Shown: positions 34,680 through 45,389, numbered from the stretch's first letter. The stretch is 64,000 nucleotides of DNA from CAIWHR01 sp963708855 (GCA_963708855.1 CAVPUM010000001.1:248001-312000), one strand, 5' to 3'. The notes: generated by a model not told the origin, from the letters alone. Program-made: numbers and translations.

Positions 34680-37600
34680 CTAGGCCGCGTCTTCGTCCAG
34701 TGACAGCAGCGCGGCGTTGCCGCCCGCCGCCGAAGTGTTGACGGTCACGGTGCGCTCGATGACGAGGCGCGTCCAGTCGTACTTGCCGTGCGCATCGGGA
34801 ACCACGATCGGCACGATCCTGCCGGGCGCCGCGGCGAACACGCCGCGTACGCGGCGGGCGTCGTTGCGATCCACGTCAAGCAGCACCGCGTCGATCGCAG
34901 TGGGATCGAGCTCGTCGGCGAACGTGATCCGCGCGCCGCCGATGCCCTTGCCGACGCGTATCGAAAGCGGATCGCGCAGCAGCAGCACGGTATTGCCGGC
35001 CGCGAGCGCGGCCTTGGCCTGCGCGAAGAGCCCTTGCTCGTCGGCGGCGATGCAGGCAACGACGCCGCGCGGATGGAACTCGAGCGTGTTCGCTTCGCCG
35101 GTCGGGCCCGGCAGCGCTACCGGCGCTCCCGGCCCCGGCGTTGACATCCCGCGCACCAGCCGGCGGAGGTAGAGCGGCCCGCCGGCTTTCGGGCCGGTCC
35201 CCGAGAGCCCGTGCCCGCCGAACGGCTGCACGCCGACGACCGCGCCGACGATGTTGCGATTGACGTACACGTTGCCCGCCCGGACCTGCGCGAGCACCGC
35301 CGCGACGGTCTCGTCGATCCGCGTGTGGATGCCGTGGGTCAGGCCGTAGCCTGTCGCGTTGATCGCGTTGATGAGCCCCAGCAACTCGTCGCGCTTCCAG
35401 CGCAAGACGTGCAGGACCGGTCCGAAAACTTCCCGCGTTAAGTGCGCGAGGCCGCGGACGTCCCCGAGGTCGACGAGCGTCGGCGCGACGAACGTGCCGC
35501 GCGCGCACGTCGGAGGCAGCGGCATCTCGACCACTTTGAGCCCCGCGGCGCGCATCCGCTCGACGTGCGCGACCAGTGCAGCGCGCGCTTCGGCGTCGAT
35601 CACCGGGCCGATGTCGGTGGCCAGGCGCCGAGGATCGCCTGTGGCGAGCTCGCGCATTGCGCCTTCGAGCATCGCCAGCATCTCCGGCGCGACGTCGTCC
35701 TGCAGACACAGGATGCGCAGCGCCGAGCAGCGCTGCCCGGCGCTGTCGAACGCGGAGGACAGCGCGTCCGCGACCACCTGCTCGGGCAGTGCCGAGCTGT
35801 CGACGATCATCGCGTTCTGGCCGCCGGTCTCGGCGATCAGCACCGGGTCGTCGTCGCGGCTCGCGAGCTGGCGGTGGATGAGGCGCGCGACCTCCGTGGA
35901 ACCCGTGAAGATGACGCCCGCCACGCGTGGATCCGCGGCGAGCGCGGCGCCGACCGTCTCGCCGCGTCCGGGCAAGAGCTGCAGGGCGGCCGGCGGCACG
36001 CCGGCACGATGCAGGATGCGCACCGCGGCGGCGGCCATCAGCGGCGTCTGTTCGGCCGGCTTCGCCAGCACCGGGTTGCCGGCCGCGAGCGCCGCGCCGA
36101 CTTCGCCCACGAAGATCGCCAGCGGGAAGTTCCACGGCGAGATGGCAACGACCGGACCGATCGGGACGATCTGCGGTCCGCCCAGCTCGGCGCGCGCCTG
36201 CATCGCGTAGTAGCGCAGGAAATCGACCGCCTCGCGCACTTCCGCCACCGCGTTCGCGAGCGTCTTTCCCGCCTCGCGCACGGCGAGTGCGAGCAACGTC
36301 ACCCGCTCGGCTTCCATGAGGTCGGCCGCTCGCTCGAGACACGTCGCACGCTCGCCCGCAGGGGTGGCCGACCACGCCGCTCCGTGCTCGACCGCGAGCG
36401 CGACGGCGGCCTCCACGTCCGCCTGCGTCGCCTCGGTCACGGACCCGACCACGTCGTCGCGATCCGCCGGATTGCGGATGACGACGGGTGCGTCCGGCGC
36501 GCTCGCCGCGGGCGCGACCGACGGCGGGCGCGACGGCTCGGCGCGCAGCGGCACCGCGTCCCATCGCGCCAGGCCCGCTTCCAGCGCCGCGAGTTCCCGG
36601 TCGTCGGAAAGGTCGACGCCCTGCGAATTGCGGCGGCCCGGCAGCAGCGCGATCGGCAGCGGGATGCCAGCATGCGGCCGGCCACCGCGCGCCTCGGCCA
36701 CGGCGACCGGGTCGGTGACCAGCGACGAGATGGCGACCGTCGGATCGACGATCCGGTTGACGAACGAGCTGTTGGCGCCATTCTCGAGCAGCCGCCGCAC
36801 CAGGTAGGCGAGCAGCGTCTCGTGCGATCCGACCGGCGCGTAGATGCGGCAGGCGCGATCCAGCTTCGCCTTGCCGACGACCTCGTCGTAGATGCTCTCG
36901 CCCATCCCGTGCAGGCACTGGAACTCGTACTGCGCCTCGCCCGCCAGCTCGTGGACCGCGGCGATGGTGAACGCATTGTGGCTGGCGAACTGCGGGTAGA
37001 TAGCGTCGGGGGCCTCGAGCATCGCCTTCGCGCACGCGAGGTAGGCGACATCGGAGTGCACCTTGCGCGTGAACACGGGGTAGCCGGGGAGCCCGTCGAC
37101 TTCGGCGCGCTTGATCTCGGCGTCCCAGTAGGCGCCCTTGACCAGACGCAACATCAGGCGCCGCTTGTGCTGCCGCGCGAGCGCGACGATCCAGTCGATC
37201 GTCGGGCGCGCGCGCTTCTGGTAGCACTGGACGACGAAACCGAGGCCATCCCAATCAGCCAGCGCGGGTTCGCCCGCCAGCCGCGCCAGCAGGTCGAGCG
37301 AGATCTCGAGACGGTCGGCCTCCTCGGCGTCTATCGCAAACCCGATGTCGTAGTCCTTCGCGAGGCGCGCCAGCGTGATGAGCTTCGGCGTCAGCTCCGT
37401 CATCACCCGTTCGCGCTGCGCGCGGCAGAAGCGCGGATGCAGCGCCGAAAGCTTCATCGAGATGCCGGGCCCGCCCAGCACGCCCCGGCGATTCGCCGCG
37501 CGGCCGATCGCGTGGATCGCGGCGTCGTACGCGACGAAATAGCGCTGGGCGTCGGCGGCCGTCATCGCTGCCTCGCCCAGCATGTCGTACGAGAACGTGT

Positions 37601-38234
37601 AGCCGCGCGCCTCGCGGTCGCGCGCGTTGGCCAGCGCCTCGTCGATCGTCCGCCCGGTGACGAACTGGCGGCCGAGCAGGCGCATCGCCAAGTCCACGCC
37701 CTTGCGGATCAGCGGCTCGCCGCCCTTGCGCAGCAGCGAGGACACCGCCTGCTCGAGCGTTCCCTCGCTCCGCGTCTCGACGATCTTCCCGGTTACAAGA
37801 AGTCCCCATGCCGCCGCGTTCACGAACAGCGACGGCGAGGCGCCGACGTGCGCCGACCAGTCGCCGCGGCTGATCTTGTCCCGGATCAGCCTGTCGCGCG
37901 TCGCGGCATCGGGGATGCGCAGCAGCGCTTCGGCCAGGCACATCAGCGCGATGCCCTCGCGGCTGTCCAGCGAGAATTCGAGCATCAGCGCGTCGACGCC
38001 GCCCGCGTTGGAGCGCGCCGCACGCACCGCCTCGGCGAGCGTCGTCGCCACCGCCTGCGCCCGGGCGAGCGCCGGCGGCGAGAGACGGGCCTCGTCTAGC
38101 AGCGCCGACAGGGTCGCGCCCTCGTCGGCCCGGTAGCACACGGCGATGCGCTCGCGCAGCGGAGCGAGAGGATCGCCGGGCTCCCGCGCGACGCCGAGGT
38201 CGAAGGCTGTGTCGGGGAGAGAGGTCATGGGCAT
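34680..38234 (-). CDS. putA: Bifunctional proline dehydrogenase/glutamate-semialdehyde dehydrogenase
   Basis: A 1184-residue PutA that oxidises proline to glutamate using FAD and NAD+. The proline dehydrogenase barrel (about 180-480) has GPGISMKLSALHPRF, LMLRLVKGAYWDAEIKRAEV and ASHNAFTIA. The aldehyde dehydrogenase domain (about 560-1010) has VVAISPWNFPLAIFVGEV, FTGSTEVARLI, LIAETGGQNAMIVD and the catalytic Cys near residue 836 in SAGQRCSALR. A C-terminal domain of about 150 residues is the helper module of longer PutAs. There is no N-terminal ribbon-helix-helix, so it should not act as its own repressor. Start 38234 or 38228. Intact over 3.5 kb. Confidence 0.95.
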   Translation of the reverse strand: MPMTSLPDTAFDLGVAREPGDPLAPLRERIAVCYRADEGATLSALLDEARLSPPALARAQAVATTLAEAVRAARSNAGGVDALMLEFSLDSREGIALMCLAEALLRIPDAATRDRLIRDKISRGDWSAHVGASPSLFVNAAAWGLLVTGKIVETRSEGTLEQAVSSLLRKGGEPLIRKGVDLAMRLLGRQFVTGRTIDEALANARDREARGYTFSYDMLGEAAMTAADAQRYFVAYDAAIHAIGRAANRRGVLGGPGISMKLSALHPRFCRAQRERVMTELTPKLITLARLAKDYDIGFAIDAEEADRLEISLDLLARLAGEPALADWDGLGFVVQCYQKRARPTIDWIVALARQHKRRLMLRLVKGAYWDAEIKRAEVDGLPGYPVFTRKVHSDVAYLACAKAMLEAPDAIYPQFASHNAFTIAAVHELAGEAQYEFQCLHGMGESIYDEVVGKAKLDRACRIYAPVGSHETLLAYLVRRLLENGANSSFVNRIVDPTVAISSLVTDPVAVAEARGGRPHAGIPLPIALLPGRRNSQGVDLSDDRELAALEAGLARWDAVPLRAEPSRPPSVAPAASAPDAPVVIRNPADRDDVVGSVTEATQADVEAAVALAVEHGAAWSATPAGERATCLERAADLMEAERVTLLALAVREAGKTLANAVAEVREAVDFLRYYAMQARAELGGPQIVPIGPVVAISPWNFPLAIFVGEVGAALAAGNPVLAKPAEQTPLMAAAAVRILHRAGVPPAALQLLPGRGETVGAALAADPRVAGVIFTGSTEVARLIHRQLASRDDDPVLIAETGGQNAMIVDSSALPEQVVADALSSAFDSAGQRCSALRILCLQDDVAPEMLAMLEGAMRELATGDPRRLATDIGPVIDAEARAALVAHVERMRAAGLKVVEMPLPPTCARGTFVAPTLVDLGDVRGLAHLTREVFGPVLHVLRWKRDELLGLINAINATGYGLTHGIHTRIDETVAAVLAQVRAGNVYVNRNIVGAVVGVQPFGGHGLSGTGPKAGGPLYLRRLVRGMSTPGPGAPVALPGPTGEANTLEFHPRGVVACIAADEQGLFAQAKAALAAGNTVLLLRDPLSIRVGKGIGGARITFADELDPTAIDAVLLDVDRNDARRVRGVFAAAPGRIVPIVVPDAHGKYDWTRLVIERTVTVNTSAAGGNAALLSLDEDAA

Positions 38235-38349
38235 CGCCGATCACGTCCGGCGCGTAGAGGTGAACCGGTGCGAGTGCACGATTCTAACGCGGCCGGCGGA
38301 CGCCCGCGCGACGTTCGGTCCGCGCGCCGGAGCCCGGAGCGGCGCCGTG

Positions 38350-39882
38350 TCAGCGCGCGGCGTGCAGAAGTGGCCCGATCAGCAGATAAGTGAGCGCCGT
38401 GATGAGCAGGATGCCGCTCACGTTGAGCCAGAAGCCGGCCTTGATCATCTGCGGCATCCGGACGAGGCCGGTGCCGAACACGATCGCGTTGGGAGGTGTC
38501 CCGACGGGCATCATGAACGCGCAGCTCGCGGCGATCGTCGCAGGCAGCAGCAGCAACGCCGGGGGCACGCCGAGCACCGGCGCCAGTGCGGCGAGGATCG
38601 GCAGCATCGTCGCGACCTGCGCCGTGTTCGACGTCAGCTCGGACATGAACACCATCAGCGCGATGACGACGAACACGACCGCCATCACCGGCCAGCCGGA
38701 AAAGCCGCGGGCCAGGCTGCCGATGAACTGTGCTACGCCGTTCGCCTCCGTCGCCGCTGCCAGCGCGAGTCCACCGCCGAACAGTATCAGCACCCCCCAC
38801 GGCAGCTTGACCGCGGTGTCCCAGTCGCTGACGAAGATTCGCTTCGCGCGGTCGACCGGCAGGATGAACAGCGCAATCGCCGCGGCGACCGCGATGACCG
38901 GGTCCGAGAGGTTGGCGAGCGGGGCGATGCCGGCCACCTGGATTTCGGTCAGCAGCGGCCGGAAGACCCAGCAGAACACCGTGACGGCGAACACAGCCAT
39001 CGTCGCTCGCTCGCCACGGTTGAGCGGGCCGAGCTTGGCGATTTCGCCGGCCACCCACGCCCGTCCCCCCTCGATCTCCCGGATCCGCGTCGGGAACAGC
39101 ACCCGCGTGTTGAGCAGCCACGCCAGCGGCAGGAAAAGCAGCATCGCCGGAACCCCGACCAGCATCCACTTCGTGAACGAGATCTGGACGCCGTAGGTCT
39201 GCTCGAAGAAGCGCACGAAGATGCCGTTGGGCGGCGACCCGATGATCGTCCCCAGCCCGCCGATCGACGCCGCGTAGGCGACGCCCAGCAGCAGGGACAA
39301 CGCGAGATTGCGGTCGTCGACATCGTCCTGCGGAATGCCGCCGTGCTCGAGGAGCGTCTTGCCGGTCCGCCGGAAGAGCGACAGGTCGACGATCGACAGT
39401 GCGATCGGCACCATCATCGCCGCGGTTGCCGTGTTCGACACCCACATGCTGACGAACGCGGTCGCGCCCATCACTCCGGCGACGATCGCCGCCGGCCGCG
39501 TGCCCACCCACTTCAGCGCCTGGAAAGCGATCCGGCGATCGAGCCCCCAGCGCTGGATCGCGAGCGCCAGCACGAACCCGCCGAGAAAGAGGTAGATGAC
39601 GTCGGCGCCGTAGTTCGCCGTCGTCTTGCCGAGCGGCATGATGCCGAGCAATGGGAAGGCGACGATCGGCAGCAGCGAGGTGACCTCGATCTCCACCGCT
39701 TCGGTCATCCACCACGTCGCCATCCAGACCATCATCGCGAGCGTCGCCCGCGTGGCATGACCGAGCGGCACCGCCTTGCCCGCCGCATCGGCATACTCCA
39801 CGGGCAGCGCGAAATAGGCGAGGAGCGCGAGCACGGGACCGCCGACCAGGCCGATCGCCCGCACTCGCCGCTGGAGATCCAT
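38350..39882 (-). CDS. DASS (SLC13) family sodium/dicarboxylate symporter
   Basis: A 510-residue carrier with about 11-12 membrane helices. DASS landmarks are MMVWMATWWMTEAVEIEVTS (helix hairpin), FVSMWVSNTATAAMMVPIAL (the SNT substrate/Na+ motif), AYAASIGGLGTIIGSPPNGI and the second repeat SELTSNTAQVATMLPILAAL (SNT again), with MPVGTPPNAIVFGTGL. These bind dicarboxylates with sodium. It starts directly at the stop of the downstream-facing Dcu gene (39883/39882), so it belongs to the aspA-dcu-dcu operon. It may import succinate, fumarate or malate under aerobic conditions. Confidence 0.93.
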   Translation of the reverse strand: MDLQRRVRAIGLVGGPVLALLAYFALPVEYADAAGKAVPLGHATRATLAMMVWMATWWMTEAVEIEVTSLLPIVAFPLLGIMPLGKTTANYGADVIYLFLGGFVLALAIQRWGLDRRIAFQALKWVGTRPAAIVAGVMGATAFVSMWVSNTATAAMMVPIALSIVDLSLFRRTGKTLLEHGGIPQDDVDDRNLALSLLLGVAYAASIGGLGTIIGSPPNGIFVRFFEQTYGVQISFTKWMLVGVPAMLLFLPLAWLLNTRVLFPTRIREIEGGRAWVAGEIAKLGPLNRGERATMAVFAVTVFCWVFRPLLTEIQVAGIAPLANLSDPVIAVAAAIALFILPVDRAKRIFVSDWDTAVKLPWGVLILFGGGLALAAATEANGVAQFIGSLARGFSGWPVMAVVFVVIALMVFMSELTSNTAQVATMLPILAALAPVLGVPPALLLLPATIAASCAFMMPVGTPPNAIVFGTGLVRMPQMIKAGFWLNVSGILLITALTYLLIGPLLHAAR

Positions 39883-41223
39883 TCAGATCAGTCCGCGCGC
39901 AGCCGCCAACAGGTATCCGAATACGCAGGAGCTGGACACGCCGATGAGCCCCGGCAGGATGAAGCTGTGGTTGATCACGTACTTGCCGATGTGGGTCGTG
40001 CCCGAACGGTCGAACTGGATCGTCGCGAGGTCGGAGGGGTAGGTCGGCAGGATGTAGTAGCCGTAACAGGCGGCCGCGAAGGCGACCACGTAGCCCGGCG
40101 GCACGCCGATCGACAGCGCGACCGGCACCATGGCGGCGATGGCCGCCGCCTGCGAGTTGACGAGCTTGGACACGATCAGCAGCGCCAGCGCGTACGTCCA
40201 GGGCTGGGTCTGCACCACGCCCGCCAGCGCGGACTTGATGCCCGGCAGATTCGCCTCGAACACCGTATCGGCCATCCAGGCGACGCCGAACACCGCGACC
40301 ACGGCGATCATGCCGGCACGGAACACCTCGTTCTTGGCGATCGTCATCGGATTGGTCTGCGTGAAAATGATGATGAGGGCGCCGGCCATGAGCATGAACA
40401 TCTGGATCGTGAGCACCATCGACAGCGGCTTGCCGCTCACCAGCGGGCGGATCGGCTCGAAGGCGCCGAGCACCGCGACCACCGCGATCGCTCCAACGAA
40501 GATCCACATCGCGGTCCACTGGTGCCGCGACAGCTTCTGGTCCAGCAGCGTGGCGGATTCCCCGTAAACGAATTTGCGGCTTTCGGGGTCCGCGATCAGC
40601 TTCTGGAACGCTTCATCCCGGTCGAGGTCCTTGCCCCGGAACCAGCTGAAGATGCCGATCATCAGCACGCCCACCAGCGTGGAGGGGATGGTGACCGACA
40701 GCAGCGTGACGAAATCGATGACCGGACTGCCCGCGGGCGCCTTGGCCAGAAAGGCCACCAGCGACACCACCGCGACGGAGACCGGGCTCGCGATGATGCC
40801 CATCTGACTCGCGATCGACGACGCGGCCATCGGTCGCTCGGGCCGGATGTCGTTCTTGATCGCCACGTCGTAGATGATGGGCAGCATCGTGTACACGACG
40901 TGACCGGTCCCGCACAGCATCGTCAGCGTGCAGGTCGTGAACGGCGCGAGGATCGACACATATTTCGGATTGCGGCGCAGGATCTTCTCCGCCAGCTGCA
41001 GCAGCACGTCGAGGCCACCCGAGGCCTGGAGCGTGGCCGACGCCGCCACCACCGCGACGATGGTGAGCATCACGTCCACCGGGGGCTTGCCGGGCGGCAG
41101 CTTGAACGCGAACACCAGGATGACGATGCCGATGCCGCCGAGCAAGCCGAGCGCGACACCGCCCTTGCGCGCGCCGTAGAACAGGCACGCGAGTATCAGT
41201 ACGATCTGCAGGAAGAATTCCAT
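39883..41223 (-). CDS. Anaerobic C4-dicarboxylate carrier, DcuA/DcuB family (copy 1)
   Basis: A 446-residue carrier with about 11 helices. Dcu family features: PPVDVMLTIVAVVAASATLQ, GGLDVLLQLAEKILRRNPKY, APFTTCTLTMLCGTGHVVY, SQMGIIASPVSVAVVSLVAF and FDRSGTTHIGKYVINHSFIL. Dcu proteins exchange fumarate, aspartate or malate for succinate during fumarate respiration. It follows copy 2 by 51 bases in the same direction and overlaps nothing. The two copies share the GTGH and GKYxxNHSF motifs but differ throughout, so they are not a recent duplication. Confidence 0.93.
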   Translation of the reverse strand: MEFFLQIVLILACLFYGARKGGVALGLLGGIGIVILVFAFKLPPGKPPVDVMLTIVAVVAASATLQASGGLDVLLQLAEKILRRNPKYVSILAPFTTCTLTMLCGTGHVVYTMLPIIYDVAIKNDIRPERPMAASSIASQMGIIASPVSVAVVSLVAFLAKAPAGSPVIDFVTLLSVTIPSTLVGVLMIGIFSWFRGKDLDRDEAFQKLIADPESRKFVYGESATLLDQKLSRHQWTAMWIFVGAIAVVAVLGAFEPIRPLVSGKPLSMVLTIQMFMLMAGALIIIFTQTNPMTIAKNEVFRAGMIAVVAVFGVAWMADTVFEANLPGIKSALAGVVQTQPWTYALALLIVSKLVNSQAAAIAAMVPVALSIGVPPGYVVAFAAACYGYYILPTYPSDLATIQFDRSGTTHIGKYVINHSFILPGLIGVSSSCVFGYLLAAARGLI

Positions 41224-41274
41224 GCTAGGACCTTTCGGGGGACCCGGTCAGCTCCCGGGTCCCGCTTTTGCCAT

Positions 41275-42600
41275 TCAGAACATGATCCGGGCGAGGAACA
41301 GCCCCGTGATGACCGCCACGGCCGTCGCCACCACGCCCGGAATCATGAACGAGTGGTTGAGCACGTACTTGCCGATCCTGGTGGTGCCGGACAGGTCGAA
41401 GTTGATCGCCGCGATCAGCGAGCCGTAGGTCGGGATGAAGAAGTAACCGTTGACCGAAGGGAACATCGCGATCAGGAACTGCGGCGGGATGCCGAGCGCC
41501 ATACCCAGCGGCATCAGCGCCCGGGTCGTCGCCGCCTGGCTGTAGAGGAGCACCGAGGCGAAGAAGAGGCCGAACGCGAACGTCCAGGGTGCCTGCTCGG
41601 CCCACTTGCCGATGGCGGGCACGATCACGTCCTTGTGCGCGGCGATGAAGCTGTCGCCCAGCCATGCGAGGCCGAAGATGCCGATGACCGCGACCACGCC
41701 GGCGCGCAACGTTGGTGTCTTCGGGACCTCGTCGACATTGACCTTCGTCACCAGCAGCATCAGTGCCGCGACCGACATCATCACGATCTCGATCACGATA
41801 GGCATCGCCAGCGCACCCTTCGCACCCGGCAGCGTGCGCAGGCTCGGGAAGAAGCCGAACAGAACCACAAGCGCAACGCCGGTGAGGAAGATAAACGCCG
41901 AGGCCTTCGCTGCGGGTTTGAGGGGCGGACGGTCGGCGGCCGCTTTCGGCGCCGGGATCGCTCCGGAGGCCAGGCGCGCCTGATATTCCGGATCGTCCTT
42001 CAGGTCCTTGCCGATGAACATGGAGACGATCGCCGCCGCGACGACGCCGGTGAGCGTCGCCGGCACGCAGACCATCAGGATCTCGGGCAGGCCCCATTGC
42101 GTGAGCCCCTTCTCCGAGAACAGCCCGATCATCGCGGCGGTCGCCGCGGCCACGGGGCTCGCGGTGATCGCCTGCTGTGACGCGATCGTCGCGACGGCCA
42201 TCGGCCGTTCCGGCCGGATGCCGTTCTGGTGCGCCGTCTCGTAGATCACCGGCAGCAGCGGGTAGACGATGTGGCCGGTGCCCGCGACGAAGGTGAAAGT
42301 CCACGTCGTGAGCGGCGCCACGATCGTCACGTATTTCGGATTGGCGCGGATGATGCGCTCGGCGACGCGCACCAGGAAGTCGATGCCGCCGGCGGCGTCC
42401 ATCACCGACGCGGCCATGATGACCGCCAGGATGATGAGCATGACGTCGATCGGAGGCGAGGTCGGGCTGACCCCGAACGCAACGACCAGAACGAGCAGTC
42501 CTACCGCGCCCCACAGGCCGAGGCCAACGCCGCTGTAACGGGCGCCCATCCAGATCGCGGCGAGCACGACGATGAACTGCAAGACGATCGTAAGTGTCAT
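41275..42600 (-). CDS. Anaerobic C4-dicarboxylate carrier, DcuA/DcuB family (copy 2)
   Basis: A 441-residue carrier, full length for Dcu. Key segments: PPIDVMLIILAVIMAASVMD, GIDFLVRVAERIIRANPKYV, APLTTWTFTFVAGTGHIVYP, ERPMAVATIASQQAITASPV and LSGTTRIGKYVLNHSFMIPG. It is separated from aspA by the 119-base tandem repeat. Aspartate taken up here would be deaminated by aspA to fumarate and then reduced by Frd, with succinate leaving by exchange (inference from established Dcu/AspA/Frd physiology). ATG 42600 is preceded by TAGGAGT. Confidence 0.93.
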   Translation of the reverse strand: MTLTIVLQFIVVLAAIWMGARYSGVGLGLWGAVGLLVLVVAFGVSPTSPPIDVMLIILAVIMAASVMDAAGGIDFLVRVAERIIRANPKYVTIVAPLTTWTFTFVAGTGHIVYPLLPVIYETAHQNGIRPERPMAVATIASQQAITASPVAAATAAMIGLFSEKGLTQWGLPEILMVCVPATLTGVVAAAIVSMFIGKDLKDDPEYQARLASGAIPAPKAAADRPPLKPAAKASAFIFLTGVALVVLFGFFPSLRTLPGAKGALAMPIVIEIVMMSVAALMLLVTKVNVDEVPKTPTLRAGVVAVIGIFGLAWLGDSFIAAHKDVIVPAIGKWAEQAPWTFAFGLFFASVLLYSQAATTRALMPLGMALGIPPQFLIAMFPSVNGYFFIPTYGSLIAAINFDLSGTTRIGKYVLNHSFMIPGVVATAVAVITGLFLARIMF

Positions 42601-42703
42601 GGTTCCACTCCTAATTTTCCGGCGCGCGCCGCGGCCTCCGCGCCGTCACCGCATTTCCCAGCACAGCACCGTCGGCCGCTTGCGTCGACTCGCCTGGTCG
42701 CAT

Positions 42704-42728
42704 CCCCATGCGCTACCCGCGCATGGGG
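42704..42728. repeat. Perfect hairpin inside repeat copy 1
   Basis: CCCCATGCG (42704-42712) and CGCATGGGG (42720-42728) form a 9-bp stem with a 7-base loop. There is no following T run, so it is more likely an mRNA processing or stabilising element than an intrinsic terminator. Confidence 0.7.
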
Positions 42729-42822
42729 CCCTGCTTCCCGGCTCGCGCCGCGGCCTCCGCGCCGTCACCGCATTTCCCAGCACAGCACCGTCGGCCGCTT
42801 GCGTCGACTCGCCTGGTCGCAT

Positions 42823-42847
42823 CCCCATGCGCTACCCGCGCATGGGG
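42823..42847. repeat. Perfect hairpin inside repeat copy 2
   Basis: The same 9-bp stem, 7-base loop hairpin as in copy 1, at 42823-42831 and 42839-42847. In the minus-strand transcript both hairpins lie between aspA and the first dcu gene. Confidence 0.7.
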
Positions 42848-42870
42848 CCCCTGCTTCCCGGCTCGCGCCG

Positions 42871-44274
<1,404 letters not shown>

Positions 44275-44335
44275 GGGGTCGCTCCTGTGCCGGGCCTCGA
44301 TAGACAAGATTTTCCGCGTGCGCCGGAACGGCGTA

Positions 44336-44349
44336 TTGATCGGGCTCAA
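44336..44349 (-). promoter_or_regulatory. FNR/DNR-type box upstream of aspA
   Basis: TTGATCGGGCTCAA matches the TTGAT-N4-ATCAA consensus at 9 of 10 positions. AAAATC on the minus strand at 44313-44308 is a possible -10, about 31 bases from the box centre, as expected for a site centred near -41.5. It predicts anaerobic activation of aspA and the carriers. Confidence 0.55.
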
Positions 44350-44487
44350 GCGCGGAGGGGGTAGCGGACCGGCAGTGCGACGCCGGCAAGGGAATGAGCC
44401 GGCACTTGTGAGCCCTTACGCCACATGCCAACCCGCGACGGACGCGCGGACTCAGGCCCTCAGGAGGCCGTCCGATCGAGCGAAGTG

Positions 44488-44814
44488 CTAGCCGCCACGT
44501 CCCCTGGCGCTCGAGGGAAGCACCAGGCCGGCAATTTCGTTTCGCTGGACGAAACGGCTGCCCTCGTCGGAGCGGCCCGCGATAGACAGAGTGACCCTGA
44601 CTTCCTGCAAGTGGCCGACCTCTTTCCGATATTCGACCTCATCCTTCATGGCCACCGGACCAAGCCCAAGGCGCAGGAACTCTCCCATCGGGAAGCTGCT
44701 CTCCGAGAAGAACATCATGCGAACGTCGGCAGACTTGTCCAGGAAGGCTGTGTTCTTCATGTGAGAGTTGAAGTCCATGTCGGCCCAGCTGGCCAAAAGT
44801 GACTTTGCGAACAT
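44488..44814 (-). CDS. Hotdog-fold acyl-CoA thioesterase-like protein, C-terminally truncated
   Basis: A 108-residue product with the 4-hydroxybenzoyl-CoA thioesterase pattern: KSLLASWADMDFNSHMKNTA (catalytic Asp/His region), then FFSESSFPMGEFLRLGLGPV, EVEYRKEVGHLQEVRVTLSI and SDEGSRFVQRNEI. Family members continue for another 35-40 residues (the YRADG and STGGWLDL strands). Here the sequence leaves the family after RNEI and stops within 15 residues. It is at the aspA end of the cassette array and shows no attC on either side, so it may be the eroded array end. Confidence 0.65.
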   Translation of the reverse strand: MFAKSLLASWADMDFNSHMKNTAFLDKSADVRMMFFSESSFPMGEFLRLGLGPVAMKDEVEYRKEVGHLQEVRVTLSIAGRSDEGSRFVQRNEIAGLVLPSSARGRGG

Positions 44815-44877
44815 TTGGAATCCCGTACGGGGTGGGCGGCAATCGCGGCAGCTGCCGTTCGCACCCGGCTGCGCGCG

Positions 44878-45375
44878 TCACCGCGTCCGGCGGAATGACG
44901 GGCCAGCCATCGCCGCGGAAAGAACCTGGTATGCAAACTCATGCCAACCATCCGCAGTGAACGCGATGGGCCTTGCGTCACGCACCTTCGTCATTGCCTG
45001 CCGAACGGAAAGACCTTCGCATTGCAGGAGGTAGTAAGCCAAAAACAGGCCGGTTCTGTCTTTGCCGGCGGCGCAGTGAACCAGCACGGGGATGCCCTTG
45101 CCAATGCTCTCCTCGGCGAACGAAAGTGCCGCGGGAAGCCGCTCAAGACAGTGCTCGAGATCGCCGTCGAGTGGCGGTGCATGGCTCGAAAGCGGAATGC
45201 ACGCATAGGCAATTCCCTCGCGCGCGAAGTCTTCGGGATGGCAAAGCTCGCCGTCGTTGACCGACAGGACAGCGCCAAACCCCGATTTCCTCAAATGCCC
45301 GAGAGACCACGGCTGTTCGTTCGGTCCGCAACGTCCGGCCAACAGGTTTGGCACAAGCCAGAAGATGTGATTCAT
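44878..45375 (-). CDS. Dual-specificity/tyrosine phosphatase family protein (cassette gene)
   Basis: A 165-residue protein with the P-loop VHCAAGKDRTGLFLAYYLL: Cys101 and Arg107 of the CX5R active site. VPNLLAGRCGPNEQPWSLGH and the AVLSVNDGE and ACIPLSSHAPPL strands match the small DSP fold. ATG 45375 fits the family start (MNHIFWLVPNLLAG). G+C is lower than in the flanking metabolic genes, in keeping with cassette origin. It lies in the same direction as all cassette genes in 44.4-50.0 kb. The substrate may be phosphoprotein or small phosphate esters. Confidence 0.8.
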   Translation of the reverse strand: MNHIFWLVPNLLAGRCGPNEQPWSLGHLRKSGFGAVLSVNDGELCHPEDFAREGIAYACIPLSSHAPPLDGDLEHCLERLPAALSFAEESIGKGIPVLVHCAAGKDRTGLFLAYYLLQCEGLSVRQAMTKVRDARPIAFTADGWHEFAYQVLSAAMAGPSFRRTR

Positions 45376-45389
45376 CCGAAAAGGGGGCA

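Larger units (their letters stand above)
42625..42870. repeat. Tandem direct repeat, 119/120-base unit, two copies plus a partial third
   Basis: The unit starts CGCGCCGCGGCCTCCGCGCC at 42625 and again at 42744 and is nearly identical for 119 bases. The only difference seen is one extra C near the end of copy 2. A third copy begins at 42864 and breaks off after CGCGCCGC at the aspA stop. It fills the aspA-dcu spacer. Confidence 0.9.

Noticed and set aside
34876..37254. Long alternative frames within putA (both strands)
   Set aside because: The putA frame has all catalytic motifs; the others are Arg/Ala/Gly-rich shadows.
38146..42180. 1344-codon open frame on the plus strand, antisense to the DASS and Dcu carriers
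   Set aside because: The His/Arg/Asp-rich low-complexity translation mirrors the hydrophobic codons of the membrane proteins on the real strand.
42625..42870. CRISPR-like array
   Set aside because: The units are 119-120 bases, contiguous and nearly identical, without spacers.
44814..44878. attC between the thioesterase and phosphatase genes
   Set aside because: No GTTRRRY/RYYYAAC cores or paired inner boxes with the spacing of the clear sites could be found.
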